Source of the DNA: Loxodes magnus
Lineage: Eukaryota > Ciliophora > Karyorelictea > Loxodida > Loxodidae
Direction: 5' to 3'
Assembly (NCBI GenBank): GCA_946699065.1
Contig: CAMPDV010000509.1
Coordinates: forward strand, 1 to 64,000
Length of the DNA: 64,000 nucleotides
Part shown: positions 49,900 to 62,810 of the stretch, one piece after another
How the letters are laid out: every line of letters starts with the position of its first letter
Numbering within the stretch: the first letter of the stretch is position 1
The notes under the pieces: model-generated
What the model was told of the DNA's origin: nothing
The model's database searches: none
The model's input: only the letters and a program-made list of their open reading frames with translations
Made by a program: the position numbers and the translations under genes

Positions 49900-50960
49900 A
49901 ACAGTAAAATAAACATATTTAATCTTATTTGATTAATTTTATTAAATTACCTAATAATTTATTGTAATTTAAAAACTCTAATTACATAAAATAGTGTATA
50001 AATCTTATTACTTTCTAATTATAATAGAAATAATACAAAGCAGCTAATTGATTTTAATTATCATAAAAAACAGAAAAAATAAATTTTATTAATTTAAACT
50101 TTAAAATAAAAAGCTTGCTTGATGACTTAATAAATAAAGTAAAATACTAAAAAAATGGATATCAAGTCCTTTAAAGATAGATAAAAATATCTTAGAAGTA
50201 TTAGAACTATATAAGGCTGAAGAACATAATATTTTTGAGAATTAACATTATTTATACAACTTGAAAGAGAGTATTTTTTTAATTAAAAGAAAATAATCAA
50301 AAAGCCCTTAAAGATCTACTAAAAATTTGAAATAAAAATATGAATAAGGAAAAAAATCTTCAAAATTAATGAAATATTTAAGAAAACTAAAGAATAAAAC
50401 TTAATAACAATAATTAAAGTAACATATTATTAAAAAAATAGGGATTTATATAGTAGAAGCAGAATAGAAAATTATAATTAAGCGAAAATTGAAGGAGTAG
50501 ACAAATTACAATAAAAGAATCTATAAAACTGATTTGATTAAAAGAAAAGCAACTAAATTTAAGAAACTAAAAATTCATTGAAAGAAAAGCTATAACAGTA
50601 ACTCAATATATCATTTAAATAATATTAGTAATATATACTGGAAATGGAAGGAGGAAAAAGATTAAGAATTAAGAAGAACTATAGCAAGATTAATTACATT
50701 AGTGTATATAAGTATAGAAGATGTTTATATCTCATTATGCATTCGACTGAGGATTAAATGGAAAATCAGTAAACATTTTTTGACTTTAATATCTTATTAA
50801 TTATATAAATTAATACTTATACTTATAAAATAGAATTTGATAATAAGCATATTTTGATATATCAAAAAAGCTAGAAATTTCGAAATCAGAGATAATATTG
50901 AAATAACTTAAGTGAAAAATTTTCGTTTGATAACATTTCTATTAAATCATGCCTCTCTAA
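49900..50960 (+). other. Conserved 3-prime flank and A-rich segment X4
   Basis: It is homologous to 4640-5690 but lacks a few codons at its start and the ATG of X1. This argues further against a conserved protein in X. Confidence 0.4.
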
Positions 50961-52695
50961 TTTACCTTTAATATTATATATTTGTAACAATTTCTGCAAG
51001 TTTATTTATTAATTTATTTTAATTAATTTAAATTAAGATTCTTCTCGGTGTAAAATTAGTTTTCTATTATATCTATGTTTAAAGTTTTAATATGGAGATT
51101 CAGGTATTTAATATTATTTCATTTTTTATTATTACTTTAATGAGACAGATTATAATTTTTGATTTTTTGTAGTGACATGAAATCCTAATATTTTTTCTAA
51201 TATTAAATCTATAATTATCATATCCAAACTTTGATATCTATCTTACTATATTAATTTGTTTTTTCTTAGATATTATGTATTTTCTGCAATGTCTTGGTTT
51301 GATTTTTATTTACTGTCCTCTATTTCAAATCTTCATTATATCACTTTTTTAATAAATTGGCAATAAATTATCTCTTATAAGCGTAATTTTATTAAGTTCA
51401 CTTTATTAACACTATTAATTACTTTTTAGTGTCTATTTAATAACTTATGACATTATTACTATACAAAATATTCTTTACAATGTTATTAACTACATTGATT
51501 CAATAGTAATTCTTTTTCTTATTCATTAATTATATTTCAGAACTTAAACTACCTAATTCATGTCATTTTTTTAAGTTATTTTTTAAACTAAATTATTTAT
51601 TCATTTGCATATTTTAAGTATTAAATTATTTTTAGTAGACCTATTTTCTTTGTCTTAAGCAAGCGATATCACTTTTAATATTTCTTATTCACATATTAGT
51701 ACTTTATTTAATTTTATTAATAATCTTTTTCTTATATAATTGTTTATAAATTTATTTTTAAGTTCTTAATTTTAGTCTATAGTAACTATTTTTTTAGCTT
51801 TATACTTGATCTAATACTTAAAATCTTTCCTTTCCTACTTTTTTGCTATTCTTTCAATTAATAACAATTTAAATATTTTTTATTCTATCTTCTATTTTAA
51901 TAGTTTACTTATTAGTTAGATTATAAAAATTTAGTATTTATTAATATTATTTTACTTATAGTTATAAGTTATAAATATTTTTTTATTAATCTACTTCCTT
52001 TAGATGTTGAATCTACTTTTATATATTTATTTTTCTATTTTATTTAGCTATTTAATTAATTAATTAATTTAGTTAATTTTTACAACTAATAACCCTTATC
52101 CCTCTTATTATTTTTAAACATATCTCTTTTTATTAAATTTTACTACTTATTTAATATGATTTTATACATTTTTAATTTAGTTACTATTTTATTATTTTAA
52201 GTTATTAATTTAACTATTTTTTATGTATTTTAATGTCTTAACTGTTATTACTTTTTTAAAACTTTGTTATTGTTTTATTCTGATTAACTAATTAATTTTA
52301 ACTTTCTTTGTATAATAACATTGTAAATAATTAAAATTGTTATTTTAATTTTTTCTCTGTCTTGCCTTGGTTTGGATACTGACCTTTAAAAATAATTATT
52401 TATTTCTCACTCTTTTTATTTAAACACTCACAATCTCATATATTTAACTTTTAATAGTATTTATTTTAAATACACTCTCTTTATCTTTGCCTTAATAAAT
52501 ATATTTAACAAATTTATTTTATAATAGCATTATTATTTTAGTTAAGCTAATTAATATATACATTAAGATTAATAAATATAGTAAAATTATAATAATAACA
52601 TATTAATGATGCTTAACTATATTACTTATTTATTATTTTATTCTTTTATCAAATTTTATTTATAATTTCTTTACTTTAATGTACTATCTTATTCT
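50961..52695. other. T-rich stretch of unit 4, no supported gene
   Basis: It is uninterrupted here and useful as reference for the rearranged unit 2. It contains AACTACATTGATT once, near 51488. Nothing gene-like was seen. Confidence 0.5.
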
Positions 52696-52753
52696 CTCAT
52701 TTTTAATCATTTCTTCTTCATCCTCTTCCAAATTCTCCTTTAAACCATAGTTA

Positions 52754-52769
52754 TACATCACATTATTTT
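52754..52769. repeat. Left target-site duplication of retroposon R4
   Basis: The 16 bases TACATCACATTATTTT recur at 53065-53080 around the insertion. The other units have the related sequence once. Confidence 0.9.
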
Positions 52770-53064
52770 AAAAAAAATGGTTGAAGGTTTCAAGTCAGGC
52801 TTCTATACCACCTCTTCCTAAGCCAAAAAGGAAGGGAGGAAACAAGAATTAAAAGAATGTATTGCAACCCGGATGGTTCAATATACAAGATTAAGAAGGA
52901 ACCAAGGCAAGTTAAAGGAGGGAAAAACTGGAAAAATCCGAGTTCCCAATCTCGCTAAATTGGGCGACCCGAACTTTATATTTAACAGCAGGGAGCATGA
53001 ACTGCTGTATTCCTTACGGGGTTGGAAATCCCTAAAACGGAAAACTTAAAATTAATATTATTAT
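52770..53064 (+). mobile_element. Retroposon R4, short member with (ATT)n tail
   Basis: This 295-bp insertion has a perfect 16-bp target duplication and an ATTATTATTA tail. It shares both ends with R3: the start ATGGTTGAAGGTTTCAAG (MVEGFKSGF against MIEGLKTGF) and the 3-prime segment (CGAGTTCC, CCGAACTTTATATTTAA). The middle, including the coiled coil, is absent. A second frame reads YCNPDGSIYKIKKEP, recalling the YCNQHGDIY motif of R1. It is much richer in G+C than its surroundings. It looks like an internally deleted, non-autonomous derivative. Confidence 0.8.
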
Positions 53065-53080
53065 TACATCACATTATTTT
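53065..53080. repeat. Right target-site duplication of retroposon R4
   Basis: Second copy of the 16 bases at 52754-52769. Confidence 0.9.
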
Positions 53081-53784
53081 GATTTTCATAATAACTGCCC
53101 CTATCAATATTATATTATTTTAATAGATGCTGCTATTTCAAAAGGATGCTTTAGATTTATGTGATATTAATCGCTACCCTTTTCTATTGCCTTTATATCA
53201 TATATGCACGTTTAATTTAGATTAATGCTATTATCCCATATTACATTTCTTCATCCTCATCTATCAGTATACTTGCTAACTGACATGTTTGCAAAATGAT
53301 TGAATTTCAAATAAATGTCATTCATTTAAAATGATATCATATTAAGATATTAAGATATTTAACTTATTAACTGTAATAATTAATTTTATTTTGTTGTTTA
53401 ATATCTTCATCTATTACAAAGAGACTATCTCATTAAGTATAAATCGCATTATATGCTATTAAGTCTTTGTAATAAACTAATTATTTTGCATTATTAACTT
53501 TTATATTATATACTTACCTTTGATTAAATAATTATTTTATTGATGCTTTTAGGTCTTTGAATTTTAATTTAATTTTAGATTCTTTTTTCCTATTTTAAAT
53601 ATTAAATTAGCATTGTCATATCTCAATATGCTCTTGTATATAAAATCAGTTTAATTATAAATAATATTATTGTTGGTACTTATTTATTAGATTTTATTGA
53701 AATAAGGTCTTTACTTTTTATCTTCTACTTGTATTAGAAGATTATCATTAATCTAATAAATTGCTGCTCTTTTGGCTTTTTTAA

Positions 53785-54620
53785 ACATTATACTATAGTA
53801 GTAACCATCTCTCTCAAAATACATGTATAGTGGTATTTTCTGTTTCTAATTAATGATAAACTTAATTAAATGAATTATGATAATATGAAATATAGATAAA
53901 CTATAATAATGGTATAAAAGATAAGGTTAATAATAGTGTATAAGGATAGTGACTAGTTTTAATATAAGGATAATAAGAATTAGGTAATGTTTATAATAAA
54001 TAACTAGTTATTACTTATATATTAGATACTATATTTCTATTATCTTTAATTCTCTTAGTTAATTCTAAACCTAATTCATATTATTACTCTTATTTTTACT
54101 ATTAACTTAACTTATTTCAACTTTAACTCTCATATCTTGTACTCATATTTTCATCTTTCTATCTGCTTTTTATCAACCAGTCATATCCTTTGCTTCAGTC
54201 ATAAATCTTAAACTTTCCTTTAATGCTTATTTTATTACTTTTATAAGTGCTATTTTAAGTCTTAAGTAATCTATCTATCTATTATCAGATCCTTGTTATA
54301 TGTAATCCTATATACCTTAGTCTATCTTACTACCTTTAATATCTTAGAAGTAACATTAACTAACATATAACTTTAAGTATTCTTATTCAAACTTCTATAT
54401 AGTAATACCATTAAAAGATTAAATACCTTAGAAGATAGAACAGTGAAGGAGCTAAGCTAGGATTAAGAAAGTCTTAAGCTTTTAGAAGTAGCAAGTTATA
54501 AGTTAGTGGCTCTATTAGACTTTAGATAGATGGAAGTAGATACTAATAGCATATAAGAAACTGGGTTAGATGGCAATAAAACTTAGTTGAGACTATCTGG
54601 AATAAAGTGCTGTCTAGTAC
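53785..54620. repeat. Near-invariant core, copy 4
   Basis: It matches 7915-8760, with a small insertion near 53830 and a 4-base deletion near 54135. Confidence 0.8.
54020..54395 (-). pseudogene. D-minus frame of module a4
   Basis: Same frame as a1. The 4-base deletion near 54135 breaks it, although the surrounding core is otherwise nearly unchanged. This speaks against selection on the protein as the reason for the core's conservation. Confidence 0.45.
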
Positions 54621-56480
54621 AAGAATTGGTTACCTGAACTAATTATGTCAAAGTATTCGATAATTTTAGTTACAAGATTGCAAGGTTTACATTAGTAACG
54701 CTTGATAAAATAATTAAGCAGCAAAATTTGGACCTATGAAAAGTGAAGATAAAGCTAATTAGAATGACTGAATCTATCGAGAGATGAAATTAAAAGAGAG
54801 TAAACTAGGATTTAAAGAATAAAAGTAAGTTAAAGTTGAGAAGCTGATAGTGGAAAATGAGATATCAGGATTTATCGGCTACAAACTATATCAGTAAGCT
54901 GAATCTTAAAGTTGGAAACTCTACAACTGACTTTTACTAATTTATACAGCTATTTCTTTACCTTTTCTAAAAACATATTGTATTTTCTAATTTGCTGAGG
55001 CTTTTCTAATGAAGAAGATTAGAATCAAATTGAAGCAAAACCAAACCAAATAATTATATCAACATTAATAAAGCAAAATCAGAAAATGAGCTCAAGCATA
55101 TAGCTGAAGAAGATTTATATAAAGTTATAAATTATCAAGAAATAGTCTTTCAAAGCTAATTTTTCTAACAACTTTATTATCTTTAGGTTTAAACTTTATT
55201 TAATACTAAGAATTTAAAAGAAGCATCAAAATACTTTAAACTTAAAGTTGTTCTTTCATATAAATATCAATAATTACTTTTATTTTATTGAATATAAGTC
55301 TACAGTAGTTTAAAAGTTTCTCAATCAAATCGTTATTAAATCCTTTAAAAAAGAGAATTAGATAGAACAATAAGCTTTTTTATTAAAATCCCATAACAGA
55401 AGACCGACTAAGATACTAAACTTAAGAGAGATAGATACATAAGAGTCATTCTACCCCTTTAAAATTAGCTAGCTTAGAAATAAAATACTTTTCGTTTACT
55501 ACATCTAAATGTGCGTATAATGTAGAATGTGTCTAAATGGAAAGCTTAACTCACAAATTTATCTTTAGAAGAGAATGAAAAAAGATAAAGCTTCAAGTTT
55601 TCCTCCCCTCTGATTAAAAGTCCACTATGAAAAATGAAATAAAAAGATTGATCTATAGATGATTCATAGTTAAAAGTACAAAAATAGGAGATGCCCTAAG
55701 TAAAAAGGTAGACCTGGAAACATTTAGATCTTGAAAGGATTAGCATCTCATTCATTAACATAAAATTGAGAAATAAAAAAATAGCAGATAAGACAAAGAT
55801 TTTAGCCTATTAATAAAGGTAAAGAAATGAAGGCAATTACAAGTATAATCAAGAATACAATTTTACTTTACAAACAAAACTTTCAATGAACTATTTTTCT
55901 CATATGCAAAGGAACTTAAATAGCTCTAGTAGTAATAAATAACATAAACGAATAAGGAAATATCTAGCTAGCATCTCATGCTATAATAATCATAACTTAA
56001 TATTAGTCAATGCTAAAACGAAATTAAGCGTTAATAATAAGACAGTTAAGTATTAATAAAAGAATATATAAGATTAAGAAAATACAACTGGCCTAATTAT
56101 TTCCACTGATAAAGATAGAGCTTGAAAACAAATGTAGGATTGAAATAGAAAATAGATTAGCTGAAGGATAAGTTAAGAATGAAATCTTGACTATATGAAA
56201 ATATAACTTCTGAAATTACTACTATATGGCAAAGACTTTCGAGAGAGTGTCAAATCGTAACTGAAGACATTTAAAAAAAGAAAAAAAAAAGGAAAAGTTA
56301 GAGGTAGAACTAAGTAGTATTGGCTATATAAATGAGTTTAAAAAAAAAGGAGAAAAGAAATAGATAGAAAGATTCTTTAAGTGGAAAGATTAAAAAACAA
56401 GATTCTAAGTTAGAAATTAGTGAAACTAGCTATAGACGATCAATAATATTTCTGAAAGTTGAATGAAGGTGCGTGTGATT
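54396..56480 (+). pseudogene. D-plus frame of module a4
   Basis: It follows a1 through its full length, including the T-rich end near 56480-56760. Decayed; function unknown. Confidence 0.45.
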
Positions 56481-56885
56481 GTGCTTCACATATAAATAGC
56501 TTTCGAATTAATCATCCTTTCTCTTAGTTTTATGCCCAAATCTTTAAGAATCACTATTTCTATACTTGGACTTATTATTAGTCTTGTGTTTTTCTACCTT
56601 TTGAATTAGGAACTAGCTAGAAGTGATTTTCTACCTTTATTTCTTAAATTTAGATTTAAGTTAAAACTGGATAGTATCATGATGCTCTAGCTTCTAAACA
56701 GTTATGCTTAAAGATTATGCTAAATATGCTTAAAAGATATATAGTGATTTATAGTTTTTAAGGTTATAAGATTACTAACTAATATCTAAAAATATGACTA
56801 TTTTCATATTTCTCCTCCAAATAAAAGGATAAATTTACAGCTTTTAATAGCAGTTAAAGGAGACAATTTTCATCCTAGATTATTG
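56481..56885. other. T-rich stretch between modules a4 and b4
   Basis: It is shared with 10661-11039. No supported gene. Confidence 0.4.
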
Positions 56886-57410
56886 CTTATATTTTAAATA
56901 CTTTTTTCTATTTTCTATCTTTATCTCTCTTAGTTCAATCTAAAGCTAATTAGTATTATTAGTCTACTTTTTTAAATAATTAAGTTAATTTAAACTTAAA
57001 CTTTAGCTGTAATATTGTTACTTTAGTCATATGATATATTTTTGCTATAATCTGTTTTTTATCTGTTTGAGTCATAAATTTTATATTTTTCCTTTAATGT
57101 CTATTTTATTACTTTTATAGGTACTATCTTTCATCTTAATTGACCTATCTCAATCAGTCATCTAATGCTAGTATATGCTAGTCATAGATAACGCTATCTA
57201 TTATACTCGATTGTACTTCTTGCTTATATTTCCTTACTACAAATTAAATCTATTCAATAGTAGAAGACTTAAAATTACTAACTGAGAAGCAGCTGAAAGT
57301 ATATTTAGCAGTACAGATCATACCAAAGCTAGATGTTTTTCCAGATATCTAGATCTCTCATTGTAATATAGCTTAAGATAACTGAAGCCCTAACTTTAGT
57401 ATAAGGATTA
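56886..57410. pseudogene. Module b4
   Basis: It is nearly identical to b1 at 11040-11560 and keeps the D-minus frame. Confidence 0.5.
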
Positions 57411-57449
57411 TATCATAGAGATGAATTTGGCTTTCTTAATAAGCAATAA

Positions 57450-58770
57450 CTAGTTATTATTTATAGACTTGATATCTTCTTTTTTTGACAATTTTTAATC
57501 CTCTTTTCTAAGTATGAGTTCCTTCTAAAGCTATTTAATGCTACCAACCTAATTTTTGAGTTAATAAAACTGTATTCAGATGAAAATTGAGCTGTGATAT
57601 TATTGCTAAAGTCAAAGGAGGCATTTTTGTTTCTGCCTTTCCTTCACTAATTTTATCACTCTTAAGAGTGCTTTTTTAGGTATTTCAGCTGAGTTACCTT
57701 TCTTATCTTTCTTATCTATCATCAGATGCTAGTTATATTTTAGTCATACACAAATTTTGTCTATCATACTCAGTTATAATGCTTGATTATATCCCTATGG
57801 TATCTTTAATATCTTAGCTAATTTAAAATAGAAGTCAAGATATGAGAAAAAGAAACAGCTTCAAGATATAAAAAGAAAACTGAAAGGATTGAAAGCATTA
57901 GAGATAGAATGGTGAAAGAGCTAAAGTAGGATAGAGAAAATCTAAAGCTTGTACAAGTAACAAGATATAGATAAAGCTAGTGGCAAGAATCGAAAGTGGA
58001 TAGATGCATGTAAATAATGATACCAGGGAATTGTATCTGATCATATAAGAAACTGAGCTAGATTGTGGTTTAACTTAGTTGAGGACTATCTGGAATAAAG
58101 TTGCTGCTTCGGTAAAAGAATCGGTTAGTTGACTTAATCTCGTCAACGTTTTCTACAATTTTAGTTCTAAACTTACAAAGTTGCACTCAAGTAAGGCTTT
58201 CAGAAGCTAAAATCTGGAGAGTTAGATAAGGATTATAAAATAGGACCATAAAAGCTTGATTAAGTATCAGAATCAATTGAGAGAAGAAGTTAAAAGGGAT
58301 TGAAACTAGCTTAAAAAGGGAAAAAGCTAAATTAAAATTGAGTTTCTGAGAATGGAAAAGGATATCTTAAGGTTTTAAGGGTACCAAGCTATAGCAATAA
58401 GCTCCGTCCTTGGATTGAGGTCTATATAAGCAGACTTTTACACTTTCATATTGCTAGTTCCTGCCAGCTCTATAAATATTGTACGGCTAATAATTTACTG
58501 AGACCTTTTTAATAAAGAAGATCAGAATCTAGCTAAGAAAGATTTATTCCAAGTAATATACATCAGATAGACTAAAAAAAGTGAGATAGCCAGCACAAGT
58601 AGATAGTTGAAGTAGACTTATAACAAATTTCTTAAATATAAAGAAGCTTCAAAGTTAATTATCCTACTAATTCTATTAAATTTAAGTTTAAACTTTATTT
58701 AATACTAAGAAACTTTAAAGAATAGCGACTATTAAAGTACTTTAAGCTCAAACCTGCTTTATCATATAAT
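57450..58770. pseudogene. Module c4
   Basis: It is nearly identical to c1. The plus half opens DRMVKELKQDRENLKL, closer to the module a form than c1 is. Confidence 0.5.
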
Positions 58771-58779
58771 ATTATATTA

Positions 58780-59480
58780 TGCTTCTACTTTACTTTTAAT
58801 ATAAATTTATTATATATTATATTTTTAATATAGAGGCTCTCAAACTTTAGCTCGCTTGAGCAACTAGAATCTCCGCTGGAACTTATAAGTTACTTTACTA
58901 GATATACCAAGTAAATTGAACCTCCTCTTATACTCAAATATAAATTGAGTGCCTAATATGACTTAAAGTTGAATATTACTAAACAACCGAACTAGGGTTT
59001 TTACTTCTGTTCCTCTCATAATAGTAAGTTAAAGAAATAAAGATAGAGATATCTTTAATTCTCTTAGTTAATTCTAAAGCTAATTAATATTATTACTCTA
59101 TATTTAAATTAACTAAACTGTTTTAAACTGAAACTTTTACTGTGAAGTTGTTGAAGTCATATTTAAATCTTAGTTTGAATCTATTTTTTATCTACGAGTC
59201 ATATAATCTGCTATAGTTATAAATCTTATACCTATCCTTAAATGCTTACTTTATTAATTTTATAAGTATTATTTTAGTTTTTTCATCTAAAATAGCTATT
59301 TCTCTATTAGTAATCAGATTATATTTATAGCTAGTTATATGCTAGTAATAGAAAACGTTATCTATCATACTCAATCATATTTATTGATTCTATTCCTATG
59401 ATATCTTTAATATCCTAAAAGCAACATTATTTAACGTTAAATTTGTAATAAAGTCTTGTAATAAAAAACTAACCTTAAGA
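58780..59480 (-). pseudogene. D-minus frame of module d5
   Basis: It keeps the block TQFIFEYKRRFNLLGISS and PAEILVAQASQSLRA, with a one-base length difference from d1 between them. Confidence 0.45.
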
Positions 59481-62480
59481 TATAATAATAGGACTTAAAG
59501 AGTAACCGATATAGAAAATAGAAAAGTGAAGGAGCTAAATCAAGATTAAAAAATCTAAGACTTGCAGAAGTAGCAAGTTATAATATAAGTTTGTGACTAA
59601 TTGAGTTGTGGGTAGATGCGAGGATATAGCAATAACTGGAAATGTATCTGATCATATAGAAGCTTAACTAGATTGTGATTTAACTTAGTTGAAGAATATT
59701 GGAGATTAAAATGTTGTTTCGGTTTAAGATTTAGCTAGCTGAGCTTATCATATTACTGTATTTGACAGATTTTAAGTTTCAAGTTTGGAAGATTAAACCA
59801 ACTGACGCTGAAATTTGATAAAATAATTAAAATAGCTAACCCTGGAGAGTTTGAATAGAATTATATGAAAGGTGAAGATAAAGCTAAATAAAATATAAGG
59901 ATCTGCTGAGAGATAAAATTAAAAGGGAATAAGCTAGTGCTTATAGAGTAAAAGTGACATTAATTTTGAAAAGCTGAGGGTGAAAAATGAGATCTTAGAA
60001 CTTATCGTTTGAATATCATATTGTATAAGGCATCCTTAAAATTGGAGACTCTACAGCAGACTTTTACTCGTTCATATAACTATTTCTTATTTGTTCTAGA
60101 AAATTGTTGCAATTAATATTGAACTGAGGTCTTTTCAAAGAAGAAGATTAGTATCTGATGGGAGTAAAGTCATCAAGTATTCAATGTCAGTAATACTAAA
60201 ACGGAAACAGAAAAGCAGCAAAAGTGGATAGCTGAAGAACACTTAAAGCAAAGCTCTGAATATTAAGAAGTAATCTTTCAAAATATACACTACCAACTCC
60301 ATTATTTTTAGACTTAAGTTTTTTTAATACTAAGAAAGTTAAAAAAGCATTAGCTATCAAAGTACTTTAAGCTTTGAAGTTGCTCTATAACAAAACCTTC
60401 AATAATTATTTTTATAGATCACTTACAAATAATAGACTTAGATACTAGTCTTAAGAAAGACAGATATATAAGAGTTATCCTAACACTTTAAAAACAGTTA
60501 GCTTAGGAAGAAAGATTATTTGCTTGCTACTATTGGATATACTAATAGTGTGGAATGTATCTAAAAGGATAGGCAATTCAAAAAATTTATATTTAAAAGG
60601 GGGAGAAAAATAAGATCTTGCTGTATAGTTGCTTTACTTCAAAGATATATACACATAGAAAAAACTAAATAAAAAACTTTAATTACCCAGATGGCAGAAT
60701 TAAATTGCAAGACTAGGAAATAGACTTAGAAAATGGGCCGGCTTAGAAAAATTTAGATCTTTAAAGAATTTAGAAAAGATAACATCTCATATAATAACAC
60801 AAACTTGAGAAACCAAAAGAAAAGCTGATAAGTTAAGGATCTTAGACTATTGAAAAGTTTAAGAAAGGAAGACAATTACAAACATTGTAAATAGTACAAT
60901 TCACTTTCTAATAAAACTTTCAAAAAACTATATAACTCGTAAATAAAAGAACTAAAAATCTCTTAGTAGTAATAAATATTAGAAAGGAGTAAGGAAGTAT
61001 CTACAAAGACAAGCTGAGGAAGTAAAATTTTAATATCAGTAAAGCTTTAAAAAAGATTCTTAAGATATTAATAGGAAAGTTTTAATACAAATTATTCAAT
61101 AAAAAGAATAGTAGACTTTATTATTTCCATAGGTAAATATAGATCTTTGATTTAAGATATAGGATTAAAATAGAGAATAGATAAACTCCAGGATAAATTA
61201 AGAATTAATCTTTGTTATTTTAAATAATTATTGAAATTTCATATAAGTAGCAAAGACAAATTGGAGGATCTGAAATCGTGAATGGGGATAGATTAATTGA
61301 AAAGAAAAAAGGCAAAGTTGGGTAGGAGAAGTAAAGAATAACGGTTAGATATAAATGAGTTTAAGAAGAAACGAGAAAATGAAGCTTTAAATCCTGAAAC
61401 TGATTTAGTTAGATGAAAGATCTTTCAACGGAAAGATTAAAAAGTATAAATTCTAGAGATAATAATTAGAGAAATAAACAATAAAGATTTACTGTTATTT
61501 ATTTAGACCTAATGAAGATATTTAAGATTATTTTTCGCCAGTAAGTTACAGGAAAAAGCTATAGTTCAATAGGAAGAAACGAAAATAAAAGGAGATATTT
61601 GATATAGCAGACTTTTATTATCATTAGTCTAGTAAATTATTTAATTTGTATTACTAGATAAAATCAGTTATACAAAATAAAGCAAAAAGAGAAAATACTT
61701 AAATTGAGTTTTTAAATTTGAAGATCATTAGAGAGAATTTAAAAGAGATTTGGATAAAGTCAAGGTGAAGAGCTTGCTTTATTCTTCTCTTTAAAGAATT
61801 TAATCAAAGAAATTAATAAAAAATTACTAAATCTACTACAAAACTGCGAAAATAAGAACGATTTTTATAACCTAAAGAAAACTTTCAGATAAGGTTAATA
61901 ACAAGCTCAATAAAAGAAAAAATTAATCATAAAGTAGAAGCACATTATTTAAAGAAAATTTAACTGAAATGAACGAAAAATATTCAGTTCTAAGACAATT
62001 TTATAAGTTCGAGTTAAATAATTTAATCTAGCTTAGACTAGAACCAAAATCAGTTTAAGCCAAAGAAAATAAAATCAATTAAATTTAAAAAGACAAAAGT
62101 ATTCACTAGATGAAAGCTAAAGCATATTTTATAAGTTTTACATTAGGAATGCTATTTGTTTATTGTCAAATACTTAAATATTTAAAGTAAGAAGGAGAAA
62201 TTAATACTAGATCATTGCAAGTAAAGTAAGGCCAAAATGACAAACAGTAAAAAAAATGGTAGTAAAAAACTAAAAGTGACAAAAATATGCAGAAGTAAGA
62301 ATCTTAATGGATCAGCTTGGAAGGAAAAATTCATAAGTTATTACCAAAATAAATGAAATTGATATGGAAGAAGTAGCAATAGAACTTTTCCTGTATTAAT
62401 TGAGCGTTTAGTTATATAATCTTGATTCAAAATGAGTATTGCTTTAAATAACCTAACAAAGAAAACTAAATTTATCTGAC
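59481..62480 (+). pseudogene. D-plus frame of module d5
   Basis: The blocks LAEVASYNISLWLIELWVDA, NVSDHIEAQLDCDLTQL, KWAGLEKFRSLKNLEKI, SHIITQTWETK and NRTFPVLIERLV are kept relative to d1. Several single-base length differences separate the blocks into different frames. Its tail leads into the promoter region of gene 5. Confidence 0.5.
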
Positions 62481-62810
62481 AATGAAGCAATATTAATCTC
62501 AGATAATTAGCAGTTTCTAATTTTATAGCATATATTTCCCTTGTAATCTAATTAAATTCTTATATCTTAAGTAAGTTTATAAACATCAGTTATATTCTAA
62601 ACATAAACTATGCTCCTAATTTTTTATCGTTTCTATATGTTTGATTAAAGAAATATAGACAATTTACCTTCGAATTTACACAATTAAATAAAATAAAGTT
62701 TCTTTATTAACTGGTTATTTGACTTCAATTATTATTAAATTTAAATTCTTCAATCATTAATTAAAAGTTTAACTTTCATTTAAATAGAACATTATTTTAA
62801 ATTTATAAAA
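62481..62810 (+). promoter_or_regulatory. Upstream region of kelch gene 5 (d type)
   Basis: It is nearly the same as before genes 2 and 4. Confidence 0.35.

Larger units (their letters stand above)
52700..53485 (-). pseudogene. Antisense kelch-domain gene remnant, unit 4, split by a retroposon
   Basis: It is equivalent to 26500-26960. Element R4 has landed inside it. On the minus strand the part after the insertion reads NVMYNYGLKENLEEDEEE, continuing the kelch end seen in the other units. The blades are less well kept than in unit 2. Confidence 0.55.
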
